NCBI GenBank assembly: GCA_002726085.1
Contig: PBRZ01000074.1
Span: 1-32,124 of the forward strand
From: Acidobacteriota bacterium
Lineage (GTDB): Bacteria > Acidobacteriota > Vicinamibacteria > Vicinamibacterales > UBA8438
Length of the DNA: 32,124 nt
Direction: 5' to 3'
Shown: positions 17,569 to 25,683 of the stretch, one piece after another
How positions within the stretch are numbered: the stretch's first letter is position 1
Layout of the letters: each line of letters starts with the position of its first letter
The notes under the pieces: generated by a model
What the model was told of the DNA's origin: nothing
The model's database searches: none
What the model saw: the letters and a program-made list of their open reading frames with translations, nothing else
Position numbers and translations under genes: made by a program

Positions 17569-18992
17569 GACCTGCGGTGCTGGTCGTCGACGACGAGGCC
17601 GGCGTCCGGTCGGCGCTGACCGGCGTGCTCGGCGACGAGGGCTATGTCGTCGAGGTGGTCGATTCCGGTGAGGCATGTCTCGAACGGGTGGTCGGGCAGG
17701 TGTTCGACCTGATCATCCTGGACATCTGGTTGCCCGGGATAGATGGTCTGGAGACATTGACCACGCTACGCGAGCGGGACGTGGACTCGCAGGTCGTGAT
17801 GATTTCTGGACACGGGAGTATCGAGACGGCGGTACGGGCGATCAAGCTGGGAGCGTTCGACTTCGTCGAGAAACCGCTGTCGCTCGAGAAGACGGTTTTG
17901 GTCGTTCGGAACGCCTTACGACAGCGGCGGCTCGAGGTAGAGAATCGAGCGCTGCGGGCCGACGCCGATCGGCGTCAGGTTTTGATCGGCGAAAGCCCGG
18001 TGATGGTGCAACTGCGTGAACAGGTGGCAATGGCGGCGCCGACCAACGGCCGGGTGCTCATCCACGGCGAGAACGGAACTGGCAAGGAGTTGGTGGCGCG
18101 CAGCGTCCATGCGCTGAGTCGCCGCGCGGCCGGTGCGTTTGTCGAGGTCAACTGTGCTGCCATTCCGGAGGAGTTGATCGAGAGCGAGCTGTTCGGGCAT
18201 GTGCGGGGCGCGTTCACCGGCGCGGTGGGCGATCGGCGCGGTAAGTTCGAGGTGGCCGATGGCGGCACGATTTTCTTGGATGAGATCGGGGACATGAGTC
18301 TCAAGACCCAGGCCAAAGTACTCCGCGTGCTCCAGGAGCAGGTCGTCGAGCCGGTGGGGGGGCGGGTCGGCGTCCATGTCGATGTTCGGGTCGTCGCAGC
18401 AACCAACAAGAGTCTCCAGGAAGAGATCCAGGCCGGGCGGTTTCGAGACGACCTGTTCTATCGACTGAATGTCGTGCCGATCTCCGTGCCTCCGCTTCGC
18501 GACAGACGAGAAGACATCGGACGCTTGACCGAGCACTTCCTGGCGCACTACGCCAGTGAATATGGACATCGCGTGAAGACGGTCAACCCCGAGGCGTTGG
18601 CGATGCTGCAGGCCTACCGATGGCCCGGCAACGTGCGTGAGCTGCGAAACGTGCTCGAGCGCCTCGTCATCATGGTGCCGGGTCCCGTCGTGACGGCGAG
18701 GGACCTGGCGTTTCTCGAGACGACGCCGATGTCGTTAGTCGCGCCCCTGGTCGAGGGACGACGGCCGGAACGTCTGCAGGAAGCGCGGGACCGGTTCGAG
18801 CGAGGCTACATTCTGGAGGTGCTTGCGGAACAGCGAGGCAACATCACCCGTTCCGCCGCTATCCTGGGTCTGGAGCGGAGCAACCTCTACCGCAAGATGC
18901 GGGCGTTCGGGATTCGGACCCCACGCCAGGCCGGGTCGGTGCGTACGCCAGTCACCGAGGGAGCCGACACGTCAATATCTGATCCATCGTGA
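17565..18992 (+). CDS. ntrX: NtrX-like sigma54-dependent response regulator
   Basis: 475-aa DNA-binding activator phosphorylated by NtrY. The receiver domain (3-115) has the acidic pair DD at 9-10, phospho-acceptor D53 (LDIWLPG) and K103. The AAA+ domain shows Walker A GENGTGKE at 168-175, the sigma54-contacting GAFTGA at 215-220, and the Walker B segment GGTIFLDEIGDMS. A Fis-type HTH ends the protein (NITRSAAILGLERSNLYRKM). It can therefore activate sigma54 promoters. GTG 17565 overlaps the ntrY stop (GTGA). Its last 41 bp overlap the 3' end of the opposing formimidoyltransferase gene. Confidence 0.95.
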   Translation: MRPAVLVVDDEAGVRSALTGVLGDEGYVVEVVDSGEACLERVVGQVFDLIILDIWLPGIDGLETLTTLRERDVDSQVVMISGHGSIETAVRAIKLGAFDFVEKPLSLEKTVLVVRNALRQRRLEVENRALRADADRRQVLIGESPVMVQLREQVAMAAPTNGRVLIHGENGTGKELVARSVHALSRRAAGAFVEVNCAAIPEELIESELFGHVRGAFTGAVGDRRGKFEVADGGTIFLDEIGDMSLKTQAKVLRVLQEQVVEPVGGRVGVHVDVRVVAATNKSLQEEIQAGRFRDDLFYRLNVVPISVPPLRDRREDIGRLTEHFLAHYASEYGHRVKTVNPEALAMLQAYRWPGNVRELRNVLERLVIMVPGPVVTARDLAFLETTPMSLVAPLVEGRRPERLQEARDRFERGYILEVLAEQRGNITRSAAILGLERSNLYRKMRAFGIRTPRQAGSVRTPVTEGADTSISDPS

Positions 18993-19863
18993 ATCCCTCG
19001 AGCTGAAGCTGGCGCGTCGCCGCAGGCAACAGCGCGGCTGCCGGAACGAGGCCCACGATCTCGCTGCTGCGGATGACAACTCCGCAACGGTCCGCCTCGC
19101 GCTGGACCGCCTCGTACACCCGGTCGAGCGGCGTTCGTTCATAATCGACCAGATTGATCGACACTTGGACCACGTGTGGCTGCGCTGTGCGTACCCCAAT
19201 CGCCTTGACGGCCGGAAGGCCCCCATCCGATGCACGAACTGCACGGGCGATGCGTCGAGCGATAGCGACGTCGCCGGTATCGAGATTTACGTTGTAGGCG
19301 ACCAGCATGGGTCGCGCACCGACGGCTGAGGCGCCGGCCGACGGGTGTGGGTGGGCCGGACCGAAGTCGGGTCGCCAGATCTCCGTTTGCATCCTGTTGG
19401 TCAGCCCTTCGAATCCTTCGTGGCGTATCGTTTCGAGCCGCCGCCGTTCCGGCACCCGTGCGGCATCCTCGTATAGGTAGACCGGGATGTCGAATCGCTC
19501 GGCGACCGCCGCGGCGACTTCGGTGGCCAGCGCGACACAGACCGGCATGTCTGCAGGAGTCAACGGGACCAGCGGCACGACATCCACCGCCCCAATGCGG
19601 GGATGTACGCCGGTGTGAGATCGGAGGTCGATCGCATCGACGGCGACCGCGAAGAGAGCAAGAAGCGCGTTCTTGAGTGCGCTGCCCTCGCCAACCAGCG
19701 TGAAGACGGTGCGGTTGTGCGCCGTGTCCGACGAGGTGTCGAGCAGGTGAACACCGGGGCAGCCCGTCATGGCGTCCCTCAGTGCTGCAATGACCTCAAG
19801 GCGGCGTCCTTCGCTGACGTTGGGAACTGCTTCGATCAGACCCACTGAGCAGTAATAGCACAT
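18952..19863 (-). CDS. ftcD: glutamate formimidoyltransferase (FtcD N-terminal type)
   Basis: Transfers the formimino group of N-formimino-glutamate to tetrahydrofolate, the folate-linked end of histidine breakdown. 303 aa from ATG 19863; GTG 19845 (297 aa) starts nearer the family N-terminus LIEAVPNVSEGRR and is an alternative. Motifs: PNVSEGRR, LLDTSSDTAHNRTVFTL, HTGVHPRIGAVDVVPLVPL with the expected catalytic histidine, and VNLDTGDVAIARRIA. No cyclodeaminase domain is attached, so FchA would have to be encoded elsewhere, and no hut gene is nearby. Its 3' end overlaps ntrX by 41 bp tail to tail. There is no ribosome binding site at either start, which fits leaderless expression. Confidence 0.93.
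   Translation of the reverse strand: MCYYCSVGLIEAVPNVSEGRRLEVIAALRDAMTGCPGVHLLDTSSDTAHNRTVFTLVGEGSALKNALLALFAVAVDAIDLRSHTGVHPRIGAVDVVPLVPLTPADMPVCVALATEVAAAVAERFDIPVYLYEDAARVPERRRLETIRHEGFEGLTNRMQTEIWRPDFGPAHPHPSAGASAVGARPMLVAYNVNLDTGDVAIARRIARAVRASDGGLPAVKAIGVRTAQPHVVQVSINLVDYERTPLDRVYEAVQREADRCGVVIRSSEIVGLVPAAALLPAATRQLQLEGFTMDQILTCRLPR
19852..19860 (-). promoter_or_regulatory. extended -10 element for a leaderless ftcD transcript (candidate)
   Basis: On the minus strand TGC followed by TATTAC (19857-19852) is an extended -10-like box ending six bases before the GTG at 19845. That is the spacing expected if transcription starts on the start codon itself. No -35 box is seen. If real, translation starts at GTG 19845 rather than ATG 19863. 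Confidence 0.35.
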
Positions 19864-19890
19864 GACGCGCGCGGCAGCCCCGTTCGCTGG

Positions 19891-19919
19891 TTGACGCCCA
19901 CCTGGGTGTGGCTCATAAT
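19891..19919 (+). promoter_or_regulatory. sigma70-type promoter for the TPR-RDD-pgpA operon
   Basis: TTGACG (19891-19896), a 17-bp spacer and CATAAT (19914-19919) each match five of six consensus bases. The likely transcription start near 19926 leaves only about eight bases before ATG 19934, with no ribosome binding site, so the first gene would be almost leaderless. Confidence 0.7.
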
Positions 19920-19933
19920 CGAACCTCCCACCT

Positions 19934-20806
19934 ATGGCCGATCCCGCGCAGCGTGACGAGTCCCCGGCGACTGGAAATGGGGGCGTCGATCCCGCGGTCA
20001 AAATCGAACAGCTGCTACTGTCTGGTCTCGATCACTACTTTCGGGGGCGATTCGAGCATGCCATCGACGTCTGGACACGGGTGTTGTTCCTGGATCGCAG
20101 CCACGCGCGGGCCAGGGCCTATATCGATCGGGCGCGGGCGGCGGTCGCCGAACGGCTCCGCGAGTCGGAGGCGTTGCTCCACGCTGGGGTTGAGGCCTGT
20201 GACCGCGGTGACGTGACCGAGGCTCGGGCGCTGCTCACCTCCGCGGTCGAGCGGGGTGGCGCGCACGACGACGCCTTGTCGATGCTGGATCGGGTCGAGC
20301 GGATTGCGGCGGCCGGCGAGGAAGACTCGACGGTCACGGCGGCCCGACGGCGTATCGGCGCCCAGCGGGCTCGTCGGGGCGCGGTGACGCGGGCGGCGAC
20401 CGGTCGTCGATTGCGCATGTTCCCCTGGCTGCTGTTGGTCGCCTTGTTCGCGGCCGCCACCGTGGTGTTGTATTGGGCTGGCTCCTGGGCCCAGCTCGTG
20501 CCGGTTCGCTTGACGGATCAAACAGGGTTCACGGCGATTCCCGAGAATGTGTCACCGGCGCCGCTCCAGGTGCCCTCGGTATCACAGCTCGCATTGGAAC
20601 GGGCGAGGACGCTGGTGTCCGATGATCGGTACTCGGAGGCCTTGAGCGTCTTGGTCACTGTTGGCATTGGCGATGGGGCGAGGGGTGAGGTGGACGCGCT
20701 GCGTGCGGCGATCCAGCGAGAGTTGTTGAACCAGCTGCCCGACACGGACGCTGGCGGGGCGGCTGGGTCCGCAGATCCGCCGTCAGGCGACGTCGCGACG
20801 CGTTGA
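19934..20806 (+). CDS. TPR-like single-pass membrane protein
   Basis: 290-aa protein with no assigned function. The cytoplasmic N-terminal half carries helix pairs that look like tetratricopeptide repeats: about 26-59 (GLDHYFRGRFEHAIDVWTRVLFLD) and about 78-111. A basic stretch with many arginines (138-161) precedes a single membrane helix at 163-183. The periplasmic part has one more repeat-like unit at about 218-250 (ALERARTLVSDDRYSEALSVL) and a low-complexity acidic end. Protein-interaction modules on both sides of the membrane suggest a scaffold. It heads the lipid-gene operon behind a good promoter. Which partner it binds cannot be told from sequence. Confidence 0.72.
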   Translation: MADPAQRDESPATGNGGVDPAVKIEQLLLSGLDHYFRGRFEHAIDVWTRVLFLDRSHARARAYIDRARAAVAERLRESEALLHAGVEACDRGDVTEARALLTSAVERGGAHDDALSMLDRVERIAAAGEEDSTVTAARRRIGAQRARRGAVTRAATGRRLRMFPWLLLVALFAAATVVLYWAGSWAQLVPVRLTDQTGFTAIPENVSPAPLQVPSVSQLALERARTLVSDDRYSEALSVLVTVGIGDGARGEVDALRAAIQRELLNQLPDTDAGGAAGSADPPSGDVATR

Positions 20807-20867
20807 AGGTAGCGACAGCGACGTGCAGACGTATCGGACCCGCCGGCAGGACGTGCGGTAACCAGCT

Positions 20868-21605
20868 GTGATCAACGGCGATGAGCGGAGGTCAGGACCG
20901 GGAGTGACGCGCAGAGACACGATCGCCGGCGAGGGGCACCGCGCGACGCCTGGTGCAGCCGGCGCGCAGGAGGGGCAACCCTTAGCCACCAGTTCCTCGC
21001 TGCCACTATTCCCATTGGAATCTGGAGAGTCCGGTCAGGCCGAGCCTGCGCCCCGTGCGCTGCTTGGCGTACGGCGGCCGACACCGGCGTTGCCTCGCGT
21101 ACGGTCGCGGCCGCCACGCCGGAAGATGGAATCCAGACTGTCATTTGAGAGCGCCCAGGATGTCAGAGGGGGAAGCGAGGTCAGTCCGAGGGTTGCGCCG
21201 CCGCTGACTCGCCTGGCGGCCGGGTTGGTCGATGTGGGGCTGATGGTCTCGCTCGATGCGGTCGTGGTCGTGCTGACGCTCAGGCTCGCGGGGCTCGATG
21301 TGGGGTCGCTCGGCGCCGTGCCGCTCGTGCCGCTGGCTGCGTTCCTGATCTTGCTCAACGCAGGGTATGTCGTCGTCCTGACGCTCGCCGGGGGGCAGAC
21401 ATTCGGCAAGATGGTGTTTGGGGTGCGTGTGGTGGATCAGACTGGTCGACGGGTGACGACCTCGGTCGCCCTGCTCCGGGCGATCGCGTATCTGGTGTCG
21501 GTACTGCCACTCGGTCTAGGGATTGTCTGGATGTTTCTCGACTCGGAGCGTCGTGCACTGCATGACCGAGTGGCCGGGACGCGCGTGCTGTTGGTCTCAC
21601 GATGA
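20868..21605 (+). CDS. RDD family membrane protein
   Basis: 245-aa protein. The first 105 residues are hydrophilic and rich in Pro, Gly and Arg, probably disordered and cytoplasmic. The RDD domain (about 112-243) has the namesake residues R115 and D122 in RLAAGLVDVG, three hydrophobic segments (about 120-140, 150-173, 203-223), the loop GGQTFGKMVFGVRVVD (175-190) and LHDRVAGTRVL near 231. Some RDD proteins act in ion exchange but most have no proven function. The start is probably GTG 20868, without a clear ribosome binding site, so GTG 20904 cannot be ruled out. The stop overlaps pgpA (ATGA), tying it to phospholipid genes. Confidence 0.84.
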   Translation: MINGDERRSGPGVTRRDTIAGEGHRATPGAAGAQEGQPLATSSSLPLFPLESGESGQAEPAPRALLGVRRPTPALPRVRSRPPRRKMESRLSFESAQDVRGGSEVSPRVAPPLTRLAAGLVDVGLMVSLDAVVVVLTLRLAGLDVGSLGAVPLVPLAAFLILLNAGYVVVLTLAGGQTFGKMVFGVRVVDQTGRRVTTSVALLRAIAYLVSVLPLGLGIVWMFLDSERRALHDRVAGTRVLLVSR

Positions 21606-22072
21606 CGGGACTGTTTCAGCGCGTGGTGGTCGGGTTCGCCACGGTCGGGCCGTTCGGGTTTGTGCCAGTCGCTCCGGGGACCGCCGGTTCCGTGGCGGGC
21701 CTGCTGCTGTTCTGGGCGATTCGTTCGACGCGGTCCACCTGGTTCGAGGTGGTGGTGCTCTTGGTTGTTACCGTGGCCGGGGTGGCGGCGGCGTCTGCCG
21801 CCGAGTCGATGTATCAGCGCCGCGACCCCGGTCTGGTGGTCATCGACGAAGTGGCCGGCATGTTGGTGACACTCGTGGCAGTGCCGGTCGGGTTCAGCGG
21901 CGCCCTGGTGGGGTTCTTCGCGTTTCGTCTGTTCGACATCGTCAAGCCGTTCCCCGCTCGTCAGGCTGAACGGTTGCCAGGCGGATGGGGTGTGATGGTC
22001 GATGACCTCGTGGCCGGAGTTTATGCCCAGGGAGTGCTCCGGCTGTTCTTGTGGTTGGGGGCAATGCTGTGA
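21602..22072 (+). CDS. pgpA: phosphatidylglycerophosphatase A
   Basis: Removes the phosphate from phosphatidylglycerol phosphate to give phosphatidylglycerol, at the inner membrane. 156 aa, typical length. Motifs: GFVPVAPGTAGSVAG near 19-33, DPGLVVIDEVAGML near 75-88 with the acidic metal ligands, FRLFDIVKPFPARQAE near 108-123, and GWGVMVDDLVAGVYA near 128-142. Hydrophobic helices lie at about 34-62, 85-108 and 140-155. It starts inside the RDD gene stop (ATGA), and its own stop overlaps cinA (GTGA). Confidence 0.96.
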   Translation: MTGLFQRVVVGFATVGPFGFVPVAPGTAGSVAGLLLFWAIRSTRSTWFEVVVLLVVTVAGVAAASAAESMYQRRDPGLVVIDEVAGMLVTLVAVPVGFSGALVGFFAFRLFDIVKPFPARQAERLPGGWGVMVDDLVAGVYAQGVLRLFLWLGAML

Positions 22073-23394
22073 GTGGTCCTGGGTCGTCGGCTCGGGTCCC
22101 ACTGTCGAGGGCGGAAATCATTGCCGTTGGCACCGAGCTGCTCACCCCGTTCCGAACCGACACGAATTCGTTGTTTCTGACCGCCCGGTTGAACGAGTTG
22201 GGCATCGAGGTGCGCCGTAAGTCGATCGTCGGCGATGACACGGCCGATCTCGCACCAGCCGTACGCGATGCCCTCGAGCGTGCGGATTTGCTCGTCGTCT
22301 GCGGTGGACTCGGGCCAACCGAGGACGATCGCACTCGTGAGACGGTGGCCGAGGTCCTCGGGCTGGGCCTGACAGAGGAGCGAGCGATCGTCGAGCGCCT
22401 GAGGGAACGGTTCGCTACGCGCGGCTGGACGATGCCGGAGAACAATCGACGGCAGGGCATGGTTCCCGACGGGGCGGTGGTGCTCGACAATCCGCGTGGC
22501 ACGGCGCCTGGGCTGTGGTTGGAGAGCGGTGGCCGGGTCGTCGTGCTGTTGCCCGGTCCTCCGCGCGAACTCGAGCCGATGTTCACCGCGGTGGCTCTGG
22601 ACCGCCTCTCGAAGTACACGGCATCCGACCGCTTGTATCGGCGCATCCTGCGCCTGGCAGGGCGCGGCGAGTCACACGTTGAAGAGCTGGCCCAACCTGT
22701 CTACGAACGATGGCGGCGGGCGACGCCGCCAGTGGCAACAACCGTGCTGGCGTCGCCGGGACTCGTCGAGCTTCATTTGTCGACCCGGAGCGCCGATCCG
22801 GATACGGCGACGGTCGTGCTCGACGGCGCGACCGCGGAGCTGGCGGTGGTGTTGGGGGAGCACCTGGTCAGTACCGACGGACGGTCGCTATCGGAAGTGG
22901 TGGGCCAGATGCTCCACGGCGGCGGCTTCCGCGTAGCAGTGGGGGAGTCCTGCACGGGTGGGTTGGTGACAGCCGAGCTCGTGGATGTTCCGGGGAGCTC
23001 GAGCTACGTTGAAACGGGCGTGGTCGCCTACTCGAACGAAGTCAAGCAGGCTGTCCTCGGCGTTGATCCGGATCTGATCGAGTCGGCTGGGGCGGTGAGC
23101 GAAGCCGTTGCCGTGGCGATGGCCGAAGGCGCTCAGCGGGTGGGAGCCGTCGACATCGGGATTGGTGTGACCGGAGTCGCTGGGCCGGGTGGAGGAAGCG
23201 ACGAGAAGCCGGTGGGGACCGTCTGTTTCGGCGTCGTCGGTCCCGGCACCGAACGGGAAGCGAGGACGGTGCGGTTTCCGGGCGATCGCGCGATGATCCG
23301 ACGGCAAGCCGCGCGGACCGCTCTGGATCTACTGCGACGCGTGTTGCAGCGTCGATTGAGGGAGCGTGCGACTATTCGCGGCAGTGAATCTTGA
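22069..23394 (+). CDS. cinA: CinA, NMN amidase / ADP-ribose pyrophosphatase family
   Basis: Two-domain cytoplasmic protein of pyridine-nucleotide salvage, 441 aa from GTG 22069 (an in-frame GTG at 22051 would intrude further into pgpA). The N-terminal MoCF-like domain has AEIIAVGTELL, GGLGPTEDDRTRE and PGPPRELEPMF; this part hydrolyses ADP-ribose in studied homologues. The C-terminal PncC domain has VGESCTGGLVTAELVDVPGSS, VVAYSNEVKQAVLGV and TGVAGPGGGSDEKPVGTV; it deamidates NMN to NaMN. Both catalytic regions look intact. It sits between pgpA and thpR with overlaps on both sides (4 bp and 29 bp). Confidence 0.96.
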   Translation: MSGPGSSARVPLSRAEIIAVGTELLTPFRTDTNSLFLTARLNELGIEVRRKSIVGDDTADLAPAVRDALERADLLVVCGGLGPTEDDRTRETVAEVLGLGLTEERAIVERLRERFATRGWTMPENNRRQGMVPDGAVVLDNPRGTAPGLWLESGGRVVVLLPGPPRELEPMFTAVALDRLSKYTASDRLYRRILRLAGRGESHVEELAQPVYERWRRATPPVATTVLASPGLVELHLSTRSADPDTATVVLDGATAELAVVLGEHLVSTDGRSLSEVVGQMLHGGGFRVAVGESCTGGLVTAELVDVPGSSSYVETGVVAYSNEVKQAVLGVDPDLIESAGAVSEAVAVAMAEGAQRVGAVDIGIGVTGVAGPGGGSDEKPVGTVCFGVVGPGTEREARTVRFPGDRAMIRRQAARTALDLLRRVLQRRLRERATIRGSES

Positions 23395-23971
23395 TCCGGG
23401 CTGTCGGGCGGCGGCTGCGGCCAGCGCCCAAGCTCTCGGCGCCGAGCTCGACCGGGTCGATGCGTCGGCGGCAGTACGCTGGGTCGTGCCGGCGCAGCTG
23501 CATTTCACGCTCAGGTTTCTTGAGGAGGTCAGCGCGGAGCAGGCGGAGGCGGTGCGAGGGGTCTTTTGCGAGCCGTGGGGCACCGCCGCCTTCACCGCCA
23601 GGCTCGGTGACGCGGATCTGTTTCCCCGGTCTGGTGCGCCGCGTGTCATTTGGCTGGGAATGGACGAGGGTCGGGAGCACATGGTGGCATTGAAAACCGA
23701 ATTGGATGACCGGTTGGCTCCAGTCGGGTTCGGGAACGAGACGAGGCTGTTCCAGGCGCATCTGACGCTCGGGCGGATCAAACGGCGGGTCACGGTGCAG
23801 GGGGCGGATCTGCGGCTGGTGCTCTCCGAGCACCGGCCCGACCAGGTCCGTTGGATGGTGGACCGCATCACGTTGTTCGAGAGCCGGTTGTCGTCGCGAG
23901 GGTCCAGCTACCACGTTGTTGAGTCGGCGATGCTGGGGCCATCACTCGACGTCGGGCGGGAGCTGACATGA
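23366..23971 (+). CDS. thpR: RNA 2',3'-cyclic phosphodiesterase (2H family)
   Basis: Opens 2',3'-cyclic phosphate RNA ends; older name 2'-5' RNA ligase LigT. 201 aa. The N-terminus MRLFAAVNLDP is typical, and the two catalytic HxT motifs are present: HFTLRFL at 46-52 and HLTLGRI at 132-138. The start is GTG 23366 with GAGGGAG close before it, 29 bp inside cinA. Its stop overlaps plsY (ATGA). cinA-thpR adjacency occurs in many bacteria and is a known pairing; a mechanistic link is not established. Confidence 0.95.
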   Translation: MRLFAAVNLDPGCRAAAAASAQALGAELDRVDASAAVRWVVPAQLHFTLRFLEEVSAEQAEAVRGVFCEPWGTAAFTARLGDADLFPRSGAPRVIWLGMDEGREHMVALKTELDDRLAPVGFGNETRLFQAHLTLGRIKRRVTVQGADLRLVLSEHRPDQVRWMVDRITLFESRLSSRGSSYHVVESAMLGPSLDVGRELT

Positions 23972-24549
23972 CAGCGATGCCAATACTCGTCGGATACCTG
24001 CTCGGCTCCATTCCGTTCGCGCTGTTGTTGGGCGGTGCCGAGGTACGCCGGGTTGGCAGCGGGAATCTCGGCGCGGCGAACGTCCTGCGCGTGGGACGGA
24101 CGTCGATTGCGCTGACAGTGCTGGGGCTCGATGTCTGTAAGGGGTGTGCGGCCGTCCTGTTCGCCAGCGGGATCAGCGCGGATGCGACGACCACCGCCGC
24201 GGTTGGCGGAGGTGCCATCGTTGGACACGTCTATCCGGTCTGGCTTCGGTTCAGAGGAGGGAAGGGCGTGGCGACCACGTTTGGGGTCTTCACGCTGTTG
24301 TCCCCGCTTGCCGCCGCGCTCGCGGCCGGGGTGTTTGGCGTCGCCGTCTGGACGACCCGCTACATCTCGGTCGGCTCTTTGCTCGGGGTGGTGACGCTGC
24401 CTGGGCTGGTGTATCTCACCAACGGTGAGGTGCCGGCTATGGTCACAGCGGTCGGTGCCGCCGTTCTGGTGGTGTTTCGACATCGCTCAAACCTCGGTCG
24501 GCTGCAAGCCGGAACCGAGTATCAACTGGGGCGACGTGCGAATTGCTGA
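23968..24549 (+). CDS. plsY: acyl-phosphate:glycerol-3-phosphate acyltransferase PlsY
   Basis: Inner-membrane enzyme that makes lysophosphatidic acid from acyl-phosphate (supplied by PlsX) and glycerol-3-phosphate, the first step of phospholipid synthesis. 193 aa with about five membrane helices. Three cytoplasmic-loop motifs are intact: GSGNLGAANVLR near 31-42, GHVYPVWLRFRGGKGVAT near 90-107, and FRHRSNLGRLQAGTEYQLG near the C-terminus. The neighbour gpsA makes its substrate and pgpA acts further along the same pathway. plsX is not in the window. Confidence 0.97.
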   Translation: MTAMPILVGYLLGSIPFALLLGGAEVRRVGSGNLGAANVLRVGRTSIALTVLGLDVCKGCAAVLFASGISADATTTAAVGGGAIVGHVYPVWLRFRGGKGVATTFGVFTLLSPLAAALAAGVFGVAVWTTRYISVGSLLGVVTLPGLVYLTNGEVPAMVTAVGAAVLVVFRHRSNLGRLQAGTEYQLGRRANC

Positions 24550-24653
24550 GCCATACGGCCGCGAGACGCGGGTCGCACGGCGCAACTCTCATGGCAGACC
24601 CAAACACTCGATCAGGATGATCCGAGACCTCCTACCGTGATGAGAGAGCCTCG

Positions 24654-25658
24654 ATGAAGCACGTCACCGTGCTCGGCGCCGGGGGGTGGGGAACCGCGCT
24701 GGCGATTCATCTGGGCCGTCTGGACAAGTCGGTGCGGCTCTGGGCGCGTGATCCGGCGCTTGTGGCCCGGCTGTGTGAGGAGCGCAGCAACGAGACGTAT
24801 CTTCCGGGTGTCCTGCTCCCGCCGTCGGTCGAGCCGACGGCGTCACTCGAGGAGGCGGTTGGCGGGACTGAATGCGTGGTCTGGGCGGTGCCATCGCACG
24901 GAACTCGCGCCCTCGTGCGTCGCGTCGCCCCACTGTTGGCTCCGCGCGTGACGATCGTCAGCGGCACGAAAGGGTTCGAGCTCGGCACCCTGAACCGTAT
25001 GTCGGAAGTCATCGGGCAAGAGCTGGGTGCCTCCCAACCGGTGGCCGTGCTGTCGGGACCGAGCTTTGCGGCCGAACTCGCGAGGGCGGCGCCGACGGCG
25101 GTTCTGGTGGCGAGCCGCCATGCGGACGTGGCGGCGACGGTCCAGGAGGACTTCAGAGCACCCTACTTCAGACTCTATGCAAGCGACGACGTGACGGGAG
25201 TTGAAGTTGGTGGTGCGATGAAGAACGTCATCGCCATTGCGGCCGGTGTCGTCGAAGGGCTGGGACTGGGCCCGAACGCCCTGGCGGCACTCATCACCCG
25301 CGGCCTGGCGGAGATCTCTCGGCTGGCGTATGCCATGGGGGCCCAACGCGAAACGCTGGCTGGGTTGAGCGGGCTTGGCGACCTCATTTTGACTTGCACG
25401 GGCGGCCTCAGCCGCAACCGGCAGGTAGGCGTCGAGCTGGGTCGTGGGCACTCGCTCAGCGAGATCCTGGCCGACATGCAGACGGTCGCCGAAGGTGTCA
25501 GAACGACCGAAGCAGCGTTGGAGCTGGGACGGCGCCATCACGTGGATCTTCCGATTTCATCGCAGATGGGTGCGGTCCTGGCGGGCAGGACCCAGGCAAG
25601 GGCGGCTGTCGAGGAGCTGATGCTCCGCCGGCAGCGTTTCGAGTCTGATGGGGGGTAG
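24654..25658 (+). CDS. gpsA: NAD(P)+-dependent glycerol-3-phosphate dehydrogenase
   Basis: Reduces dihydroxyacetone phosphate to sn-glycerol-3-phosphate, the backbone for PlsY. 334 aa. The nucleotide-binding loop is GAGGWGTALA at 8-17 (usually GAGAWGTALA). Other marks are SGTKGFE, LSGPSFAAELA, the catalytic-lysine segment GGAMKNVIAIAAGV, and LSGLGDLILTCTG with SRNRQVG. ATG 24654 follows AGAGAG. It lies 104 bp after plsY, a gap that contains nothing I can name, and 25 bp before ftsY. Confidence 0.98.
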   Translation: MKHVTVLGAGGWGTALAIHLGRLDKSVRLWARDPALVARLCEERSNETYLPGVLLPPSVEPTASLEEAVGGTECVVWAVPSHGTRALVRRVAPLLAPRVTIVSGTKGFELGTLNRMSEVIGQELGASQPVAVLSGPSFAAELARAAPTAVLVASRHADVAATVQEDFRAPYFRLYASDDVTGVEVGGAMKNVIAIAAGVVEGLGLGPNALAALITRGLAEISRLAYAMGAQRETLAGLSGLGDLILTCTGGLSRNRQVGVELGRGHSLSEILADMQTVAEGVRTTEAALELGRRHHVDLPISSQMGAVLAGRTQARAAVEELMLRRQRFESDGG

Positions 25659-25683
25659 CCGGCTCCTGTGAGATAGTGGAGCT

